From the NCBI RefSeq assembly GCF_902170305.1, contig NZ_CABHWW010000011.1, positions 1 to 64,000 on the forward strand: a DNA stretch of 64,000 nt, given 5' to 3'. Below the pieces are notes generated by a model. That model saw nothing but the letters and a program-made list of their open reading frames with translations, was not told the origin of the DNA and searched no databases. Source of the stretch: Yersinia alsatica (GTDB taxonomy: Bacteria; Pseudomonadota; Gammaproteobacteria; Enterobacterales; Enterobacteriaceae). A program made the translations under genes and the position numbers. Shown here in pieces: positions 53,299 to 64,000 of the stretch (position 1 is its first letter; the number at the start of each line of letters is the position of its first letter).

Positions 53299-53784
53299 AT
53301 GAACCTTTACCGTATTCGTGAATTACGCCAAGCCCGGGCTTGGTCACAAGAACAACTGGCGGAGCTTTGCAGCCTTAACGTGCGCACCATCCAACGTATT
53401 GAGAATGGCGAACAGGCCAGCCTCGAAACCTTAGGGGCGATTGCCGCTGTAATGGATCTGAAAGTCAGCGAGCTTTACTCCTCCGACGCCAGCCAGCAGC
53501 AAGATGCCCCAGCCAATGCAGTTGACCAACGTGTGCTGGATGCCCGTAATGCGGTTGAAAATGAAATGGCTTTTATGCGCCAATTATTGCGGGCAGTGAT
53601 CCTGTGCGGCGTATTGTTGGCGATTAACTGGTTTACCTCACCCAGTTATATGTGGGCATGGTGGGTGGTACTTGGGTTCAGCATTGTATTGGGCTTGCGG
53701 GCGATAAACACTTTTGTGTTGGGTAACTGGCTGGAACGCTGGCAGCAAAAACGGCTACAAAAGAAGTTACGCGATCTGTCATAA
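53299..53784 (+). CDS. XRE-type regulator with C-terminal membrane anchor
   Basis: 161 aa. N-terminal HTH_3 (LRQARAWSQEQLAELCSLNVRTIQRIENGEQAS, about 8-40) and two C-terminal membrane helices (about 95-112 and 118-138, a 2TM domain), ending in a basic tail. A membrane-tethered repressor is likely. ATG 53299 has AGGAG 8 bp upstream. Confidence 0.82.
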   Translation: MNLYRIRELRQARAWSQEQLAELCSLNVRTIQRIENGEQASLETLGAIAAVMDLKVSELYSSDASQQQDAPANAVDQRVLDARNAVENEMAFMRQLLRAVILCGVLLAINWFTSPSYMWAWWVVLGFSIVLGLRAINTFVLGNWLERWQQKRLQKKLRDLS

Positions 53785-53967
53785 CAACTAAAAAGTCTGG
53801 GTAACCAAGTTGTTACCCCCAACGCTATGTACCTTCCGTGCGGTCAATCTTGCAGCTTGGTGGTATTGGCGTATTGTTAATAAGTATCATAACTAGCGGC
53901 TATGAATACATCATCAGCATCATTCAATATCAGTATTATTCAATAACCTTGATTGGAGCGAAGCGAG

Positions 53968-54567
53968 ATGGCGAAAATTTTAGTGCTTTATTATTCCATG
54001 TATGGACATATCGAGACACTTGCTGGCGCGATAGCCGAAGGTGCCCAAAAGGTCAGCGGTGTCGAAGTGACTGTCAAGCGAGTGCCGGAAACTATGCCTG
54101 CCGATGCTTTCGCCAAAGCTGGCGGCAAAACTGACCAAAAAGCACCGGTGGCCACCCCACAAGAACTGGCTGATTACGACGGCATTATTTTCGGTACACC
54201 CACCCGCTTTGGCAATATGGCTGGGCAGATGCGGACTTTCCTCGATCAAACCGGCGGTTTGTGGGCATCTGGCGCACTGTACGGCAAAGTCGCCAGTGTA
54301 TTCTCCTCTACCGGTACTGGCGGTGGGCAAGAGCATACCATTACCTCCACCTGGACCACCTTGGCACACCACGGCTTTATCATTGTTCCGATTGGTTATG
54401 GTGCTAAAGAGTTGTTTGATGTTTCACAAACTCGTGGTGGGACGCCCTATGGCGCAACGACGATTGCCGGTGGCGATGGCTCCCGTCAGCCAAGTGCTGA
54501 AGAGCTGGCGATAGCCCGTTTCCAAGGTGAGCATGTGGCGAAGATTACCGCCAAATTGAAAAGTTAA
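53968..54567 (+). CDS. wrbA: NAD(P)H:quinone oxidoreductase WrbA
   Basis: 199 aa (E. coli 198). Flavodoxin-like FMN enzyme making two-electron reductions of quinones. FMN-binding [10 protein letters not shown] (about 10-19), [14 protein letters not shown] and STGTGGGQE are present. ATG 53968; the frame start at 53953 adds five residues not in the family. Confidence 0.96.
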   Translation: MAKILVLYYSMYGHIETLAGAIAEGAQKVSGVEVTVKRVPETMPADAFAKAGGKTDQKAPVATPQELADYDGIIFGTPTRFGNMAGQMRTFLDQTGGLWASGALYGKVASVFSSTGTGGGQEHTITSTWTTLAHHGFIIVPIGYGAKELFDVSQTRGGTPYGATTIAGGDGSRQPSAEELAIARFQGEHVAKITAKLKS

Positions 54568-54585
54568 GTTGCTATAAAAAATGAA

Positions 54586-54607
54586 AGCACCGCATAAAAG
54601 CGGTGCT
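54586..54607 (-). terminator. Terminator between wrbA and efeB
   Basis: AGCACCGC and GCGGTGCT hairpin. On the minus strand it is followed by TTCATTTTTT, ending the efeUOB operon; it may also serve wrbA. Confidence 0.75.
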
Positions 54608-54626
54608 GGATTTCAAACATTACACA

Positions 54627-55931
54627 TTAAGCTTCCAGCAGCCCTTGCGCCAGATAGTGGTTGGCGTCACTCACTCCCGGTAATACAAAGAAGTATCCCC
54701 CGCCAATCGGTTTCACATACTCTTCCAGCGCTTCACCATTTAACCGTTTTTGCACGGTGAGAAAGGCTTTTTCCAAATCAGACTGGTAGCAGACAAATAA
54801 TAGCCCCATATCCAATTGCCCTGAATTTGAAACCCCTAATGAGTAACTGTAACCACGACGAAGCATCAAGTTATTCTGAGTTTCAACGGTACGCGGATTC
54901 GCCAGGCGGATATGAGCATCCAACTTGATGACTTTGCCATCAGGATCTTGGGTGTAATCGGGCTCATCATGTTCATGAACCCTGCCCAAAGGTGCGCCGC
55001 TGTGCTTATCACGGCCAAAAATAGTTTGCTGTTCTTGCAGTGGTGTTCGGTCCCAAAACTCCACTTTAAAGCGGATAATCCGCGCGGCCTGATAGCTCCC
55101 TCCCACAGCCCAAGCAGGTTCGCCGACATTATCCTGCACCCAGACCACCTGATTGATTAGTGGTTTATCACTGGTTTTCGGGTTGGCAGTGCCGTCTTTG
55201 AAACCCAGCAAGTTAATCGGCGTCTCTTTACCTTGGCTGCGAGCAGAATGCGCAGAGATAAACCCCTCGCGCTTCCAACGAACACTGAGCAGATCCGGTG
55301 AGTGCTTAATAATATCCCGCAGCGCATGAATCACGGTTTCATTGGTATTGGCGCAAATTTGCAGCAAAATATCGCCGTGGCACAAGCCCGCATCCAGTGA
55401 GTCATTTGGGAAACGGGTCATGCGCTGAAGCCGCAAAGGTTTATGCTGCTGCAAGCCAAAACGCTCATCAAACAGCGAGTCACCGACCGACACTGTGATA
55501 GTCAGATTATCCGGATAGATTTCCGGCCCCATAATGCCTGAATCCAGTGGCGGTAACTTGGCATTCACTGAGGGTGCATGCCCGCCGGTGGTCAGAAAGG
55601 CAATGCGCTCGGTTAACAACTTGAATAACCGGCTCAATGCCGCTTTATCTGTTGCCAGCACATCAAACGCCACCAGCATCATCGCGGCCTGCTGTGGCGT
55701 GAGTACCCCAGATTGATGTTGACCATAAAACGGCTGTTTCTGCCAGCGTTCATCTTGGGCAGGAGCAGCCTCGGGGGCTGGGCAATCCGCAGCACGCGCG
55801 ACTTTTACCCCACCAAGGGCCAGTGCGCCACTCATCATCCCCATACCAAGCAACAAACGTCGACGAGACGGCAAAGCCGCCCCGTTATCATGCTGATACG
55901 GCCCTAATTGCCGGCCGATTTTCTTACTCAT
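54627..55931 (-). CDS. efeB: Deferrochelatase / DyP-type haem peroxidase EfeB
   Basis: 434 aa. Tat signal ([20 protein letters not shown], about 22-41). DyP peroxidase core with GFKDGTANP (distal Asp) and a C-terminal His region. Oxidises Fe2+ or releases iron from haem in the periplasm for EfeU. Third gene of efeUOB; 9 bp after efeO. Confidence 0.95.
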   Translation of the reverse strand: MSKKIGRQLGPYQHDNGAALPSRRRLLLGMGMMSGALALGGVKVARAADCPAPEAAPAQDERWQKQPFYGQHQSGVLTPQQAAMMLVAFDVLATDKAALSRLFKLLTERIAFLTTGGHAPSVNAKLPPLDSGIMGPEIYPDNLTITVSVGDSLFDERFGLQQHKPLRLQRMTRFPNDSLDAGLCHGDILLQICANTNETVIHALRDIIKHSPDLLSVRWKREGFISAHSARSQGKETPINLLGFKDGTANPKTSDKPLINQVVWVQDNVGEPAWAVGGSYQAARIIRFKVEFWDRTPLQEQQTIFGRDKHSGAPLGRVHEHDEPDYTQDPDGKVIKLDAHIRLANPRTVETQNNLMLRRGYSYSLGVSNSGQLDMGLLFVCYQSDLEKAFLTVQKRLNGEALEEYVKPIGGGYFFVLPGVSDANHYLAQGLLEA

Positions 55932-55940
55932 CTTAATGCC

Positions 55941-57071
55941 TCAATCAAGACCTAATACGCCACGGAGCTGAGCAAGGTCTTCCGCCAGAGCCGTAATCGG
56001 CCCTTTCATTGCAGTGCGGTCGGCATCGGTTAACTTCTCGTATGACTCATAGCCATCTTTGGTACGATATTTCGCCAAAATGCTATCAACAGTCTTGAAG
56101 TTAGCATCAATTTTTTCCAGCAACGGTTTATCGGCTTTTTCCAGCAATGGACGTAGCAGATTAACAATTTTCTGCGCGCCATCGACGTTAGCCTGGAAAT
56201 CCCATAAGTCAGTGCGGCTGTAGCGATCTTCTTCACCACTGATTTTACTGGCGGCGACTTCTTCAATCAGACCTGCTGCACCGCCCACCACTTTGCTTGG
56301 CGCAAAGGTTAGGCCGCTAATCCGTTTTTGCAATTCCTGCGTGTCTTGATACAGCGTATCGGCAAATTTATCCGCGCCTTTGGTGGTGTTATCACCAAAT
56401 AAGATTTTCTCTAAACGGTGGAAACCGGTGAATTTCGGGTCCGCCGCTTTATGTTCAAAATCATCTTCACGGGCATCGATACTGCCATCTAAATCAGAGA
56501 ACAACTCGGCAATAGGCTCAATGCGCTCATAATGTTGGCGGGTTGGCGCATAAAGCTGGCGTGCCAAGGCCAAATCACCTTTTTTTACCGCGTCAGTAAA
56601 GGCTTTGGTTTGCGCCACTAACTGAGCAACTTCCTGTGTTACATAGACTTTGTATTCAGCAATTGGCCCCACCAGCGCCATGGCATCTGGTTTCACTGCT
56701 GCGTTGGAATCTGCTGCTGCAGTGACCGTCAATTTGCCTTTCGGATTGCTCAGCAAACCACAGGTCATATCGTACTCACCCGGTTCCAAATTGGCGGTCA
56801 TCTTCTGCGTAAAGCCAGGGGCGATATTTTCACGTTCTTCAACTACCATCACCCCTTTCAGAATCTCCCACTCCAAGCCTTTCTGGCTCGCATTGTGGAC
56901 AATAAACTGAGTTTTACCGGCAGGGATGGACAGCGCCATTGGCTCACACTGTTTATCATTAACCGTTATTTTAACTTGTGGAATATCAGCTGCCTGCGCG
57001 CTGATAGCAAAAACAGGCAGTGCCAATAAAGCGGCGTGTAAGGCTGTGCGACGGAAGAACCGGTTAGACAT
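55941..57071 (-). CDS. efeO: Iron uptake periplasmic protein EfeO
   Basis: 376 aa. Signal peptide ([16 protein letters not shown]), an N-terminal cupredoxin-like domain (about 27-120; [18 protein letters not shown]) and a C-terminal M75 peptidase-like imelysin domain with HxxE ([13 protein letters not shown]). Binds iron for EfeU. Confidence 0.95.
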   Translation of the reverse strand: MSNRFFRRTALHAALLALPVFAISAQAADIPQVKITVNDKQCEPMALSIPAGKTQFIVHNASQKGLEWEILKGVMVVEERENIAPGFTQKMTANLEPGEYDMTCGLLSNPKGKLTVTAAADSNAAVKPDAMALVGPIAEYKVYVTQEVAQLVAQTKAFTDAVKKGDLALARQLYAPTRQHYERIEPIAELFSDLDGSIDAREDDFEHKAADPKFTGFHRLEKILFGDNTTKGADKFADTLYQDTQELQKRISGLTFAPSKVVGGAAGLIEEVAASKISGEEDRYSRTDLWDFQANVDGAQKIVNLLRPLLEKADKPLLEKIDANFKTVDSILAKYRTKDGYESYEKLTDADRTAMKGPITALAEDLAQLRGVLGLD

Positions 57072-57087
57072 GTAATAAATCCCTGAA

Positions 57088-57936
57088 TTATTGGTTAGTT
57101 TTCCGCGCAGCAGGTACGGTTGAGGCCGCCGTGGTGCGTGGTGGAAGGAAGAAGAGAATCAATGCCGGAATTAGGTAGATAAAGTAGACCGCAACCTCAC
57201 TGATGGTCGGTGCTTCCTGATAGCCAAACATGCCCTCAAGGAAGGTGCCAAGTAATGAATGAGTTGACAGGACATTGGTCAGATCAAAAGCGATGTCCTG
57301 GAAATGGTTCCACAGACCGGCTTCATGGAAGGCTCTTATCGCCCCGGCAGCAAGACCGGCGGCCACAAACAGAATAAACAGGCTGGTCCATTTAAAGAAT
57401 TTAGCCAGATGTAACTTAACACCGCCCCAGTAGATAGCCATGCCAACTAAAATGGCGCAGGTTAAGCCTAATATTGCACCAATAGGTGCACCAATGCCGA
57501 CATCTTGCTGGAACGCCGCCAATAAGAAGAAGACCGACTCAAGGCCTTCACGAGCCACCGCGAAGAATACCATTGCCACTAATGCCCACCCCTGACTACG
57601 GCCCGAATTTAGCGCGCTATCAATCGCCCCTTCGAGATGAACTTTGACTGACTTGGACACTTTGCGCATCCAGAAAACCATATAGGTTAATATGCAAACT
57701 GCCACCACCGCGATAATCCCTTCGAACAACTCTTGCTGTTTTTGCGGGAACTCACCCGTGGTCTCATTAATAAAAATACCTATCGCCAGACAAAGTGCTG
57801 CGGCGGTAATAACACCCACCCATACTGCTCCCATCCATTGACCGCGTTGAGTACGTTTAAGATAACTGGCGATCAGGCTAACAATCAGCGCAGCCTCTAG
57901 CCCTTCACGAAACATAATAAGAAATGGGACAAACAT
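57088..57936 (-). CDS. efeU: Ferrous iron permease EfeU
   Basis: 282 aa, FTR1/OFeT family with seven predicted membrane segments. Two REGLE iron-transport motifs: FREGLEAAL (near residue 9) and [10 protein letters not shown]. Start MFVPFL at 57936 as in E. coli; the frame extends to 57945. First gene of the operon, downstream of a Fur box. Confidence 0.95.
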   Translation of the reverse strand: MFVPFLIMFREGLEAALIVSLIASYLKRTQRGQWMGAVWVGVITAAALCLAIGIFINETTGEFPQKQQELFEGIIAVVAVCILTYMVFWMRKVSKSVKVHLEGAIDSALNSGRSQGWALVAMVFFAVAREGLESVFFLLAAFQQDVGIGAPIGAILGLTCAILVGMAIYWGGVKLHLAKFFKWTSLFILFVAAGLAAGAIRAFHEAGLWNHFQDIAFDLTNVLSTHSLLGTFLEGMFGYQEAPTISEVAVYFIYLIPALILFFLPPRTTAASTVPAARKTNQ

Positions 57937-58018
57937 GCTAAACACCCCTGATGGGTATGGCTATGGGTAGCGATCTATGATTATAGACAATGTCGGTAAA
58001 CGTAAAGAAAAGTAAAAC

Positions 58019-58037
58019 GATAGTGATTATCATTCTG
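58019..58037 (-). promoter_or_regulatory. Fur box upstream of efeUOB
   Basis: GATAGTGATTATCATTCTG differs from the Fur consensus GATAATGATAATCATTATC at few positions. It is about 83 bp before the efeU start, consistent with iron repression of the operon. Confidence 0.75.
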
Positions 58038-58174
58038 GCAAAAAGAAATTCAAGAGGCTGAATAAGAATATTGTTAAACAAACTGTGGCAAGTTGTTTCT
58101 GATGAGTTAAATAATAAATGAATTCATTAGGATACGAATTAATGCTGCGATTTGTTCTGTGTAAGATTTATTGC

Positions 58175-58206
58175 AAAAAAAAGCTCCCTATCTGGTAGGG
58201 AGCTTT
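58175..58206 (-). terminator. Terminator of putP
   Basis: GCTCCCTA and TAGGGAGC stem (58183-58203). On the minus strand it is followed by eight T; on the plus strand TTTT also follows. Confidence 0.85.
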
Positions 58207-58273
58207 TATCAGCGAGTGATTAGAGTGGCTAAGCACCACCAACACACTGGCAACGGGCAAAATGACCGCGATA

Positions 58274-59758
58274 TTAAATGGTTTTAAACTCGGCTTCCGC
58301 GCTACGGAAACGTTCAGTAATTGCATTGCTCGGCGTGCGGCCTAGCAAGCTCACCACCACAATGGCGATACTGGCGAACAAGAAGCCCGGGATGATTTCA
58401 TAGAGATCCAACCAAGCATATTGCTTCCAGACAATGACGGTAATCGCACCAATCAGCATCCCCGCCAATGCGCCATTGCGCGTCATTCGTGGCCACATCA
58501 CTGAAATCAGAACCACAGGGCCAAATGCCGCACCGAAACCAGCCCAAGCATAGCTCACTAAGCCAAGCACGCGGTTATCTGGGTCTGCCGCCAAGGCGAT
58601 AGCAATCAGAGCCACCAACAACACCATGGCACGCCCCACCCACACCAACTCCTTCTGGCTGGCTTTTTTACGCAAGAATGCTTTGTACAGATCTTCCGTC
58701 AATGCACTGGAACACACCAGTAACTGGCAGCTTAATGTGCTCATTACTGCCGCCAAAATAGCAGACAATAGAATGCCGGCAATCCACGGATTGAACAGCA
58801 ACTTGGCTAGCTCGATAAACACTCGCTCGCCATTTTGAGTCACACTTCCCGCTTGCTCTGGATGGTTCTCGAAATAAGCGATGCCAAAGAAGCCTACCGC
58901 GATAGTCCCTGCCAGACACAAGATCATCCAAGTCATACTGATACGGCGGGCACTACGGATAGTACGATGAGAATCTGCCGCCATAAAACGCGCCAGAATA
59001 TGTGGCTGACCAAAATAGCCCAAGCCCCAACCCAGCAAAGAGAGAATTGCGACCAGATTCAGTCCTTTGAACATATCAATATTGGCGGGGTTTTTCGCCG
59101 CAATCACCATCATTGAAGTATCGATGCCCCCGACCGCCAGAATGACGATAATCGGAGTTAGAATCAGGGCAAAAATCATCAGAGTTGCCTGAACGGTGTC
59201 AGTCCAACTAACGGCCAGGAAACCCCCAATAAAGGTATATGCGATGGTCGCCGCAGCACCGGCCCACAGAGCAGTGCCATAACTCATGCCAAAGGTGCTT
59301 TCGAACAGTCGTGCTCCGGCAACAATCCCTGAAGCACAATAAATAGTGAAGAAAACCAAGATAACGACCGCAGATATCACCCGCAGCAATTTACTGTTGT
59401 CTTCAAAGCGGCTGGTGAAATAATCCGGCAGTGTCAGAGCATTATTATTCGCTTCGGTATGTACTCGCAAACGACCGGCAACTAACTTCCAGTTAAGGTA
59501 AGCACCAATAGTTAAACCAATCGCAATCCAGCTCTCAGAGATGCCTGAAAGAAAAATCGCCCCCGGCAAACCCATCAATAGCCAACCACTCATATCAGAA
59601 GCGCCAGCAGACAATGCGGTCACCACACTGCCTAGACTTCGCCCACCCAAAATATAGTCATCAAAGTTATTGGTCGCCCGGTAGGCCATAAGGCCGATAA
59701 GTATCATCCCAAAAATGTAAACTAAAAAAGTCACCAACATCGGTGTGTTCATGGTCAT
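58274..59758 (-). CDS. putP: Sodium/proline symporter
   Basis: 494 aa SSS-family transporter with about 13 membrane segments, close to E. coli PutP (502 aa). Conserved GGRSLGSVVTALSAGASDMSGW (about 38-59) includes Na+-binding Asp and Ser positions. Supplies proline for PutA, its divergent neighbour. GGAG precedes ATG 59758. Confidence 0.96.
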   Translation of the reverse strand: MTMNTPMLVTFLVYIFGMILIGLMAYRATNNFDDYILGGRSLGSVVTALSAGASDMSGWLLMGLPGAIFLSGISESWIAIGLTIGAYLNWKLVAGRLRVHTEANNNALTLPDYFTSRFEDNSKLLRVISAVVILVFFTIYCASGIVAGARLFESTFGMSYGTALWAGAAATIAYTFIGGFLAVSWTDTVQATLMIFALILTPIIVILAVGGIDTSMMVIAAKNPANIDMFKGLNLVAILSLLGWGLGYFGQPHILARFMAADSHRTIRSARRISMTWMILCLAGTIAVGFFGIAYFENHPEQAGSVTQNGERVFIELAKLLFNPWIAGILLSAILAAVMSTLSCQLLVCSSALTEDLYKAFLRKKASQKELVWVGRAMVLLVALIAIALAADPDNRVLGLVSYAWAGFGAAFGPVVLISVMWPRMTRNGALAGMLIGAITVIVWKQYAWLDLYEIIPGFLFASIAIVVVSLLGRTPSNAITERFRSAEAEFKTI

Positions 59759-60314
59759 GCAACGTCTCCATAGTGCGTATTATCGTTTTAATATATCTCG
59801 CTATTTTTAGTTCTTTCCGCTTAAAGCGGCATCATGCTTTATACCCAATAGGTTGCAAAATGATGGTTATCTCTCTGGCTGGTCGGAACGTGACACTAAG
59901 TTGCACCAGAGCTGAATGCTTAACCTTAAATACATTACTAGCGCACCTATTCGCTAGCAAACCACTGTCTCGCGGTTGCTATCCTAGTAGAGTCCTTTCT
60001 TCACTCACAAGAATTTAAACAAATTATTTACAAAAAATTCACCCTGCATCACATTACGCAATGTCGACAGTTACACCCGACATCACAAAATGAGTGACAC
60101 CTAAGGCAAAGCCGCCATAACCCCTACTATTATTAGCATTAGTCGTCCTTACGCGTAATTTTAAGCAAATACCAATTCTTGATAATTGTTAAAAACAAGA
60201 CGGAATTCACAGTTCAAATACGCCCCTCAATTAACAAGGTTGCACAAAGTTGCAACATGCTTGATATTGTCTGAAATAAAATCATAACTCCCCTTATGGA
60301 AGGAGATAGACCGC
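59759..60314. promoter_or_regulatory. putP-putA control region with PutA operators
   Basis: 556 bp between divergent genes. GTTGCA, the core recognised by the PutA ribbon-helix-helix domain, occurs at 59852-59857, 59900-59905, 60239-60244 and 60249-60254: two sites toward putP and a close pair toward putA. Spacing of the pair is 10 bp, one helical turn. Confidence 0.75.
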
Positions 60315-63300
60315 ATGGGTAGCACCACAATGGGCGTGAAGCTCGATGAAGCGACACGTGACCGTATTAAAGCCGCGGCACAGCGTATTGACCGCACGCC
60401 ACACTGGCTTATCAAGCAGGCAATTTTTAACTATTTGGAACGACTGGAAAATAACAGCGAATTACCGGAGCTTCCTGCAACAAATGCGGCCACCTCTCAG
60501 GAAGCGGACGACATTATGCCGCAAGTCACTGAAAGCGCCCACCAGCCATTCTTAGATTTTGCCGAGCAGGTGCTGCCGCAATCGGTTACCCGAGCCGCTA
60601 TCACCGCGGCCTATCGCCGCCCAGAGACAGAAGCCATTCCAATGCTATTGGAGCAGGCGCGCTTACCGACAGACCAGGCGCAAGCAACCCATAAACTGGC
60701 TTACTCCATTGCTGAGAAACTGCGTAATCAAAAGAGTGCCAATGGCCGTGCCGGGATAGTCCAAGGCCTGCTGCAAGAGTTTTCACTCTCTTCACAAGAA
60801 GGCGTGGCATTGATGTGTCTGGCAGAAGCCCTGCTGCGTATTCCGGATAAACCCACTCGTGACGCGCTGATTCGCGATAAAATCAGCAATGGCAACTGGC
60901 ACTCCCATTTGGGCCGTAGCCCGTCAATGTTTGTCAATGCAGCGACCTGGGGCCTGCTGTTTACCGGCCATCTGGTTTCGACTCACAATGAAGCCAAACT
61001 CTCCAGCTCCTTAAACCGAATTATTGGTAAAGGCGGCGAACCGCTGATCCGCAAAGGCGTGGATATGGCCATGCGCCTGATGGGTGAGCAATTTGTGACT
61101 GGCGAAACCATTGCGGAAGCATTGGCTAATGCCCGCAAGCTGGAAGATAAAGGTTTCCGTTACTCTTACGATATGCTGGGTGAAGCCGCGCTGACAGAAG
61201 CGGATGCTCAGGCTTATCTGCTCTCTTACCAACAGGCAATTCATGCCATTGGTAAAGCGTCAAATGGCCGAGGGATTTATGAAGGGCCGGGGATTTCAAT
61301 TAAACTTTCGGCGCTGCACCCTCGTTACAGCCGTGCTCAATATGAGCGAGTCATGGATGAGCTTTATCCGCGTTTGTTGTCACTCACCCTGCAAGCTCGC
61401 CAGTACGATATTGGGATTAATATTGACGCCGAAGAAGCCGATCGTCTGGAAATTTCACTCGATCTGCTGGAAAAACTCTGCTTTGAGCCAAAGCTGGCAG
61501 GCTGGAATGGTATTGGCTTCGTTATTCAGGCCTATCAAAAACGCTGCCCATTCACCATTGATGCAGTAATAGATATGGCGCAGCGCAGCCGTCGCCGCCT
61601 GATGATCCGCTTGGTCAAAGGTGCATATTGGGACAGCGAAATCAAACGCGCCCAAATGGATGGCTTAGAGGGTTACCCGGTTTATACCCGCAAAGTTTAT
61701 ACCGATGTTTCTTATCTGGCTTGCGCACGAAAATTACTGGCGGTGCCTAACCTGATTTACCCGCAATTCGCCACCCACAACGCGCATACGTTATCAGCGA
61801 TTTACCATCTTGCTGGGCAGAATTACTACCCTGGGCAATATGAATTCCAGTGTCTGCATGGTATGGGTGAACCGCTGTATGAGCAGGTAGTTGGGAAAGT
61901 TGCCGAGGGTAAGCTTAATCGACCATGCCGTATTTATGCACCAGTGGGCACCCATGAAACATTGCTGGCCTACTTGGTTCGCCGCCTGTTGGAAAACGGA
62001 GCAAATACCTCATTTGTTAACCGTATTGCGGACGCCACCCTACCACTGGATGAATTAGTCGCCGATCCGGTGAGTGCCGTGGAGGCTATCGCCGCCAGTG
62101 AAGGGCAACTCGGCTTACCTCACCCACGAATCCCATTACCTCGGGATTTGTATGGTAAAGACCGCGCTAACTCCAGCGGGTTAGATTTGGCCAACGAACA
62201 TCGTCTGGCCTCACTCTCCAGCGCATTACTCACCAGTGCCAGTCAACTGTGGCGGGCAGAGCCTATTATTGATGCCGAGCTTGATAGCGGTGTCGATCTG
62301 CCCGTTATCAACCCCGCCGAGCCAACAGATATCGTCGGTTACGTTCGTGAAGCCACAGAAGCTGAAGTGAGCCGTGCTTTGGATGCCGCAGCCAATGCCG
62401 GGGCGATTTGGTTTGCCACACCACCGGCGGAGCGAGCCGCTATTTTAGTGCGTGCTGCCGAACTGATGGAAAATCAGATGCAAACACTGATAGGTATCCT
62501 GGTGCGCGAAGCCGGTAAAACCTTCAGTAATGCCATTGCAGAAGTGCGTGAAGCCGTTGATTTCCTGCACTACTATGCCGGAATGGTACGTGATAACTTT
62601 TCTAATGATAGCCACCGCCCACTCGGCCCAGTGGTTTGCATTAGCCCATGGAACTTCCCACTCGCCATCTTTACCGGTCAGGTTGCTGCTGCTTTAGCTG
62701 CCGGTAACAGTGTGTTGGCAAAACCGGCAGAACAGACACCACTGGTTGCCGCTCAGGCCGTCCGTATTTTGCTGGAAGCCGGTATCCCGCCAGGTGTACT
62801 GCAACTGTTGCCGGGCCAAGGTGACAGTGTTGGCGCCACACTCGTCAACGATGCGCGAGTACGCGGCGTGATGTTTACGGGCTCAACCGAAGTAGCAAGC
62901 ATTCTACAGCGCAGCATTGCTGGCAGACTTGATCCTCAGGGCCGCCCAACCCCATTAATTGCTGAGACCGGTGGCCTCAATGCCATGATAGTGGACTCAT
63001 CGGCGCTTACCGAGCAAGTGGTCACTGACGTTGTGGCTTCGGCCTTTGACAGTGCAGGTCAGCGTTGTTCCGCTTTACGCATCCTCTGCATTCAGGATGA
63101 TGTCGCTGAGCACACCTTACAAATGCTACGTGGCGCCATGGCTGAATGCCGGATGGGCAACCCGGAACGCCTGTCTACCGATATCGGGCCGGTGATTGAT
63201 GCGGAGGCTAAAGCTGGCATTGAACGCCATATCCAGGCAATGCGCACCAAAGGGCGCAAGGTTTATCAAGCTGCCCGCAACAATGATCAAGATGAGAAAG

Positions 63301-64000
63301 AGTGGCAACACGGCACCTTTATCAAACCGACCTTAATAGAGTTGGATAGTTTTGATGAACTGCAAAAAGAGATCTTCGGCCCAGTGCTGCACGTAGTGCG
63401 CTTCCAGCGCCAGAACCTGAGTGCACTGGTCGATCAAATCAATGCTTCTGGTTATGGCCTGACGTTAGGCATTCACACCCGTATTGATGAAACCATCGCC
63501 CATATCACTGAAAAAGCCAAAGTCGGAAATCTCTACGTTAACCGCAATATGGTCGGTGCAGTGGTCGGGGTACAGCCTTTTGGTGGTGAAGGTTTATCTG
63601 GCACGGGCCCTAAAGCCGGCGGCCCGCTGTATCTGTATCGCCTTCTGTGCAGTCGCCCGGAAGATGCGGTGGTCAATACACTGTCACATCCGCATAGTGA
63701 AGAAGTGCAGAATGTCGCTGGCCGTGAAATGTTGCAAGCCGCCCATCACGCTCTGATCACATGGGCTGGAGAGCAGCAACATAGCGAGCTCGCCGAATTG
63801 GCGCAGCGCTATGGTGAGTTGGCTCAAGGGGGAACAGTCCGGCTGTTACCGGGGCCAACCGGTGAGCGTAATACTTATGCTCTGTTACCTCGTGAGCGAG
63901 TGTTATGTTTAGCTGATACCGAGGCCGATGCACTGACACAACTCGCCGCCGTACTGGCAACCGGCAGTGAGGTATTATGGTCGGAAAATACCGTGCAAAG
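60315..64000 (+). CDS. putA: Trifunctional PutA: repressor, proline dehydrogenase, P5C dehydrogenase (3' end beyond window)
   Basis: Open for 1228 codons to the window edge (E. coli PutA is 1320 aa). N-terminal ribbon-helix-helix (MGVKLDEATRDRIKAAAQ, about 6-23) binds the put operators. The proline dehydrogenase FAD barrel (about 260-610) includes GYPVYTRK and MIRLVKGAYWDSE. The aldehyde dehydrogenase domain (about 650-1100) has catalytic Cys918 in AGQRCSAL and GPVVCISPWNFPLAI. Oxidises proline to glutamate at the membrane; leaves the put operators when reduced. AAGGAG precedes ATG 60315. Confidence 0.97.
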   Translation, partial: MGSTTMGVKLDEATRDRIKAAAQRIDRTPHWLIKQAIFNYLERLENNSELPELPATNAATSQEADDIMPQVTESAHQPFLDFAEQVLPQSVTRAAITAAYRRPETEAIPMLLEQARLPTDQAQATHKLAYSIAEKLRNQKSANGRAGIVQGLLQEFSLSSQEGVALMCLAEALLRIPDKPTRDALIRDKISNGNWHSHLGRSPSMFVNAATWGLLFTGHLVSTHNEAKLSSSLNRIIGKGGEPLIRKGVDMAMRLMGEQFVTGETIAEALANARKLEDKGFRYSYDMLGEAALTEADAQAYLLSYQQAIHAIGKASNGRGIYEGPGISIKLSALHPRYSRAQYERVMDELYPRLLSLTLQARQYDIGINIDAEEADRLEISLDLLEKLCFEPKLAGWNGIGFVIQAYQKRCPFTIDAVIDMAQRSRRRLMIRLVKGAYWDSEIKRAQMDGLEGYPVYTRKVYTDVSYLACARKLLAVPNLIYPQFATHNAHTLSAIYHLAGQNYYPGQYEFQCLHGMGEPLYEQVVGKVAEGKLNRPCRIYAPVGTHETLLAYLVRRLLENGANTSFVNRIADATLPLDELVADPVSAVEAIAASEGQLGLPHPRIPLPRDLYGKDRANSSGLDLANEHRLASLSSALLTSASQLWRAEPIIDAELDSGVDLPVINPAEPTDIVGYVREATEAEVSRALDAAANAGAIWFATPPAERAAILVRAAELMENQMQTLIGILVREAGKTFSNAIAEVREAVDFLHYYAGMVRDNFSNDSHRPLGPVVCISPWNFPLAIFTGQVAAALAAGNSVLAKPAEQTPLVAAQAVRILLEAGIPPGVLQLLPGQGDSVGATLVNDARVRGVMFTGSTEVASILQRSIAGRLDPQGRPTPLIAETGGLNAMIVDSSALTEQVVTDVVASAFDSAGQRCSALRILCIQDDVAEHTLQMLRGAMAECRMGNPERLSTDIGPVIDAEAKAGIERHIQAMRTKGRKVYQAARNNDQDEKEWQHGTFIKPTLIELDSFDELQKEIFGPVLHVVRFQRQNLSALVDQINASGYGLTLGIHTRIDETIAHITEKAKVGNLYVNRNMVGAVVGVQPFGGEGLSGTGPKAGGPLYLYRLLCSRPEDAVVNTLSHPHSEEVQNVAGREMLQAAHHALITWAGEQQHSELAELAQRYGELAQGGTVRLLPGPTGERNTYALLPRERVLCLADTEADALTQLAAVLATGSEVLWSENTVQ

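Overview
The window looks like a chromosome segment of a Yersinia species (enterocolitica-type). The reasons are the glyW-cysT-leuZ / pgsA / uvrC / uvrY / yecF block in enterobacterial order, proteins very close to their E. coli counterparts (PgsA, UvrC, UvrY, AmyA, CycA, WrbA, EfeUOB, PutP, PutA), and the AT-rich intergenic DNA. The genus is an inference from gene content; I could not run a search.

Layout. 1-1425: right-hand end of a first P2-like prophage (3' part of gpD, ogr), abutting tRNA-Leu. 1426-13392: host chromosome with three tRNAs, pgsA, uvrC-uvrY, yecF, a GlpM-like protein, a chemotaxis receptor with a sigma-28-type promoter, cytoplasmic alpha-amylase, a cupin, a methyltransferase and several very small ORFs. 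13393-48241: a complete second P2/186-like prophage of 34.8 kb between 49-bp direct repeats formed by the 3' part of a tRNA-Lys(CUU) gene. 48242-64000: host chromosome with tRNA-Lys, cycA behind an (ACAG)11 tract, an AraC regulator, a PEBP-family protein, nanM, an XRE regulator, wrbA, efeUOB with a Fur box, and the divergent putP/putA pair; putA runs off the window.

The second prophage carries the full P2 set: integrase, CI-type repressors, Cox, CII, Fil, gpA replication endonuclease, cos, Q-P-O-N-M-L capsid and terminase genes, X, holin, endolysin, nested spanins, R, S, V-W-J-I-H-G, FI-FII-E/E'(-1 frameshift)-T-U-D, and ogr. Repeated CTGTTGTGTCAG boxes precede the O and FI operons and fit Ogr-activated late promoters.

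The unusual part is its cargo. (a) Either side of a 186-like cos site (24046-24064) are a LexA-box-controlled 64-aa gene, a 21-aa hydrophobic peptide gene, a PvuRts1I/AbaSI-like modification-dependent nuclease, HicAB, and a three-gene ABC-three-component (ABC-3C) operon: HNH nuclease, small middle component and DUF2326-type ATPase. (b) A RelA/SpoT-domain protein sits between attL and int. (c) A RipA-like membrane protein occupies the S-V interval, where P2 carries Z/fun. (d) There are three tandem, mosaic CI-like repressor genes instead of one. Together they suggest a prophage loaded with anti-phage and superinfection-immunity functions. The family assignments come from motifs; the defence roles are inference.
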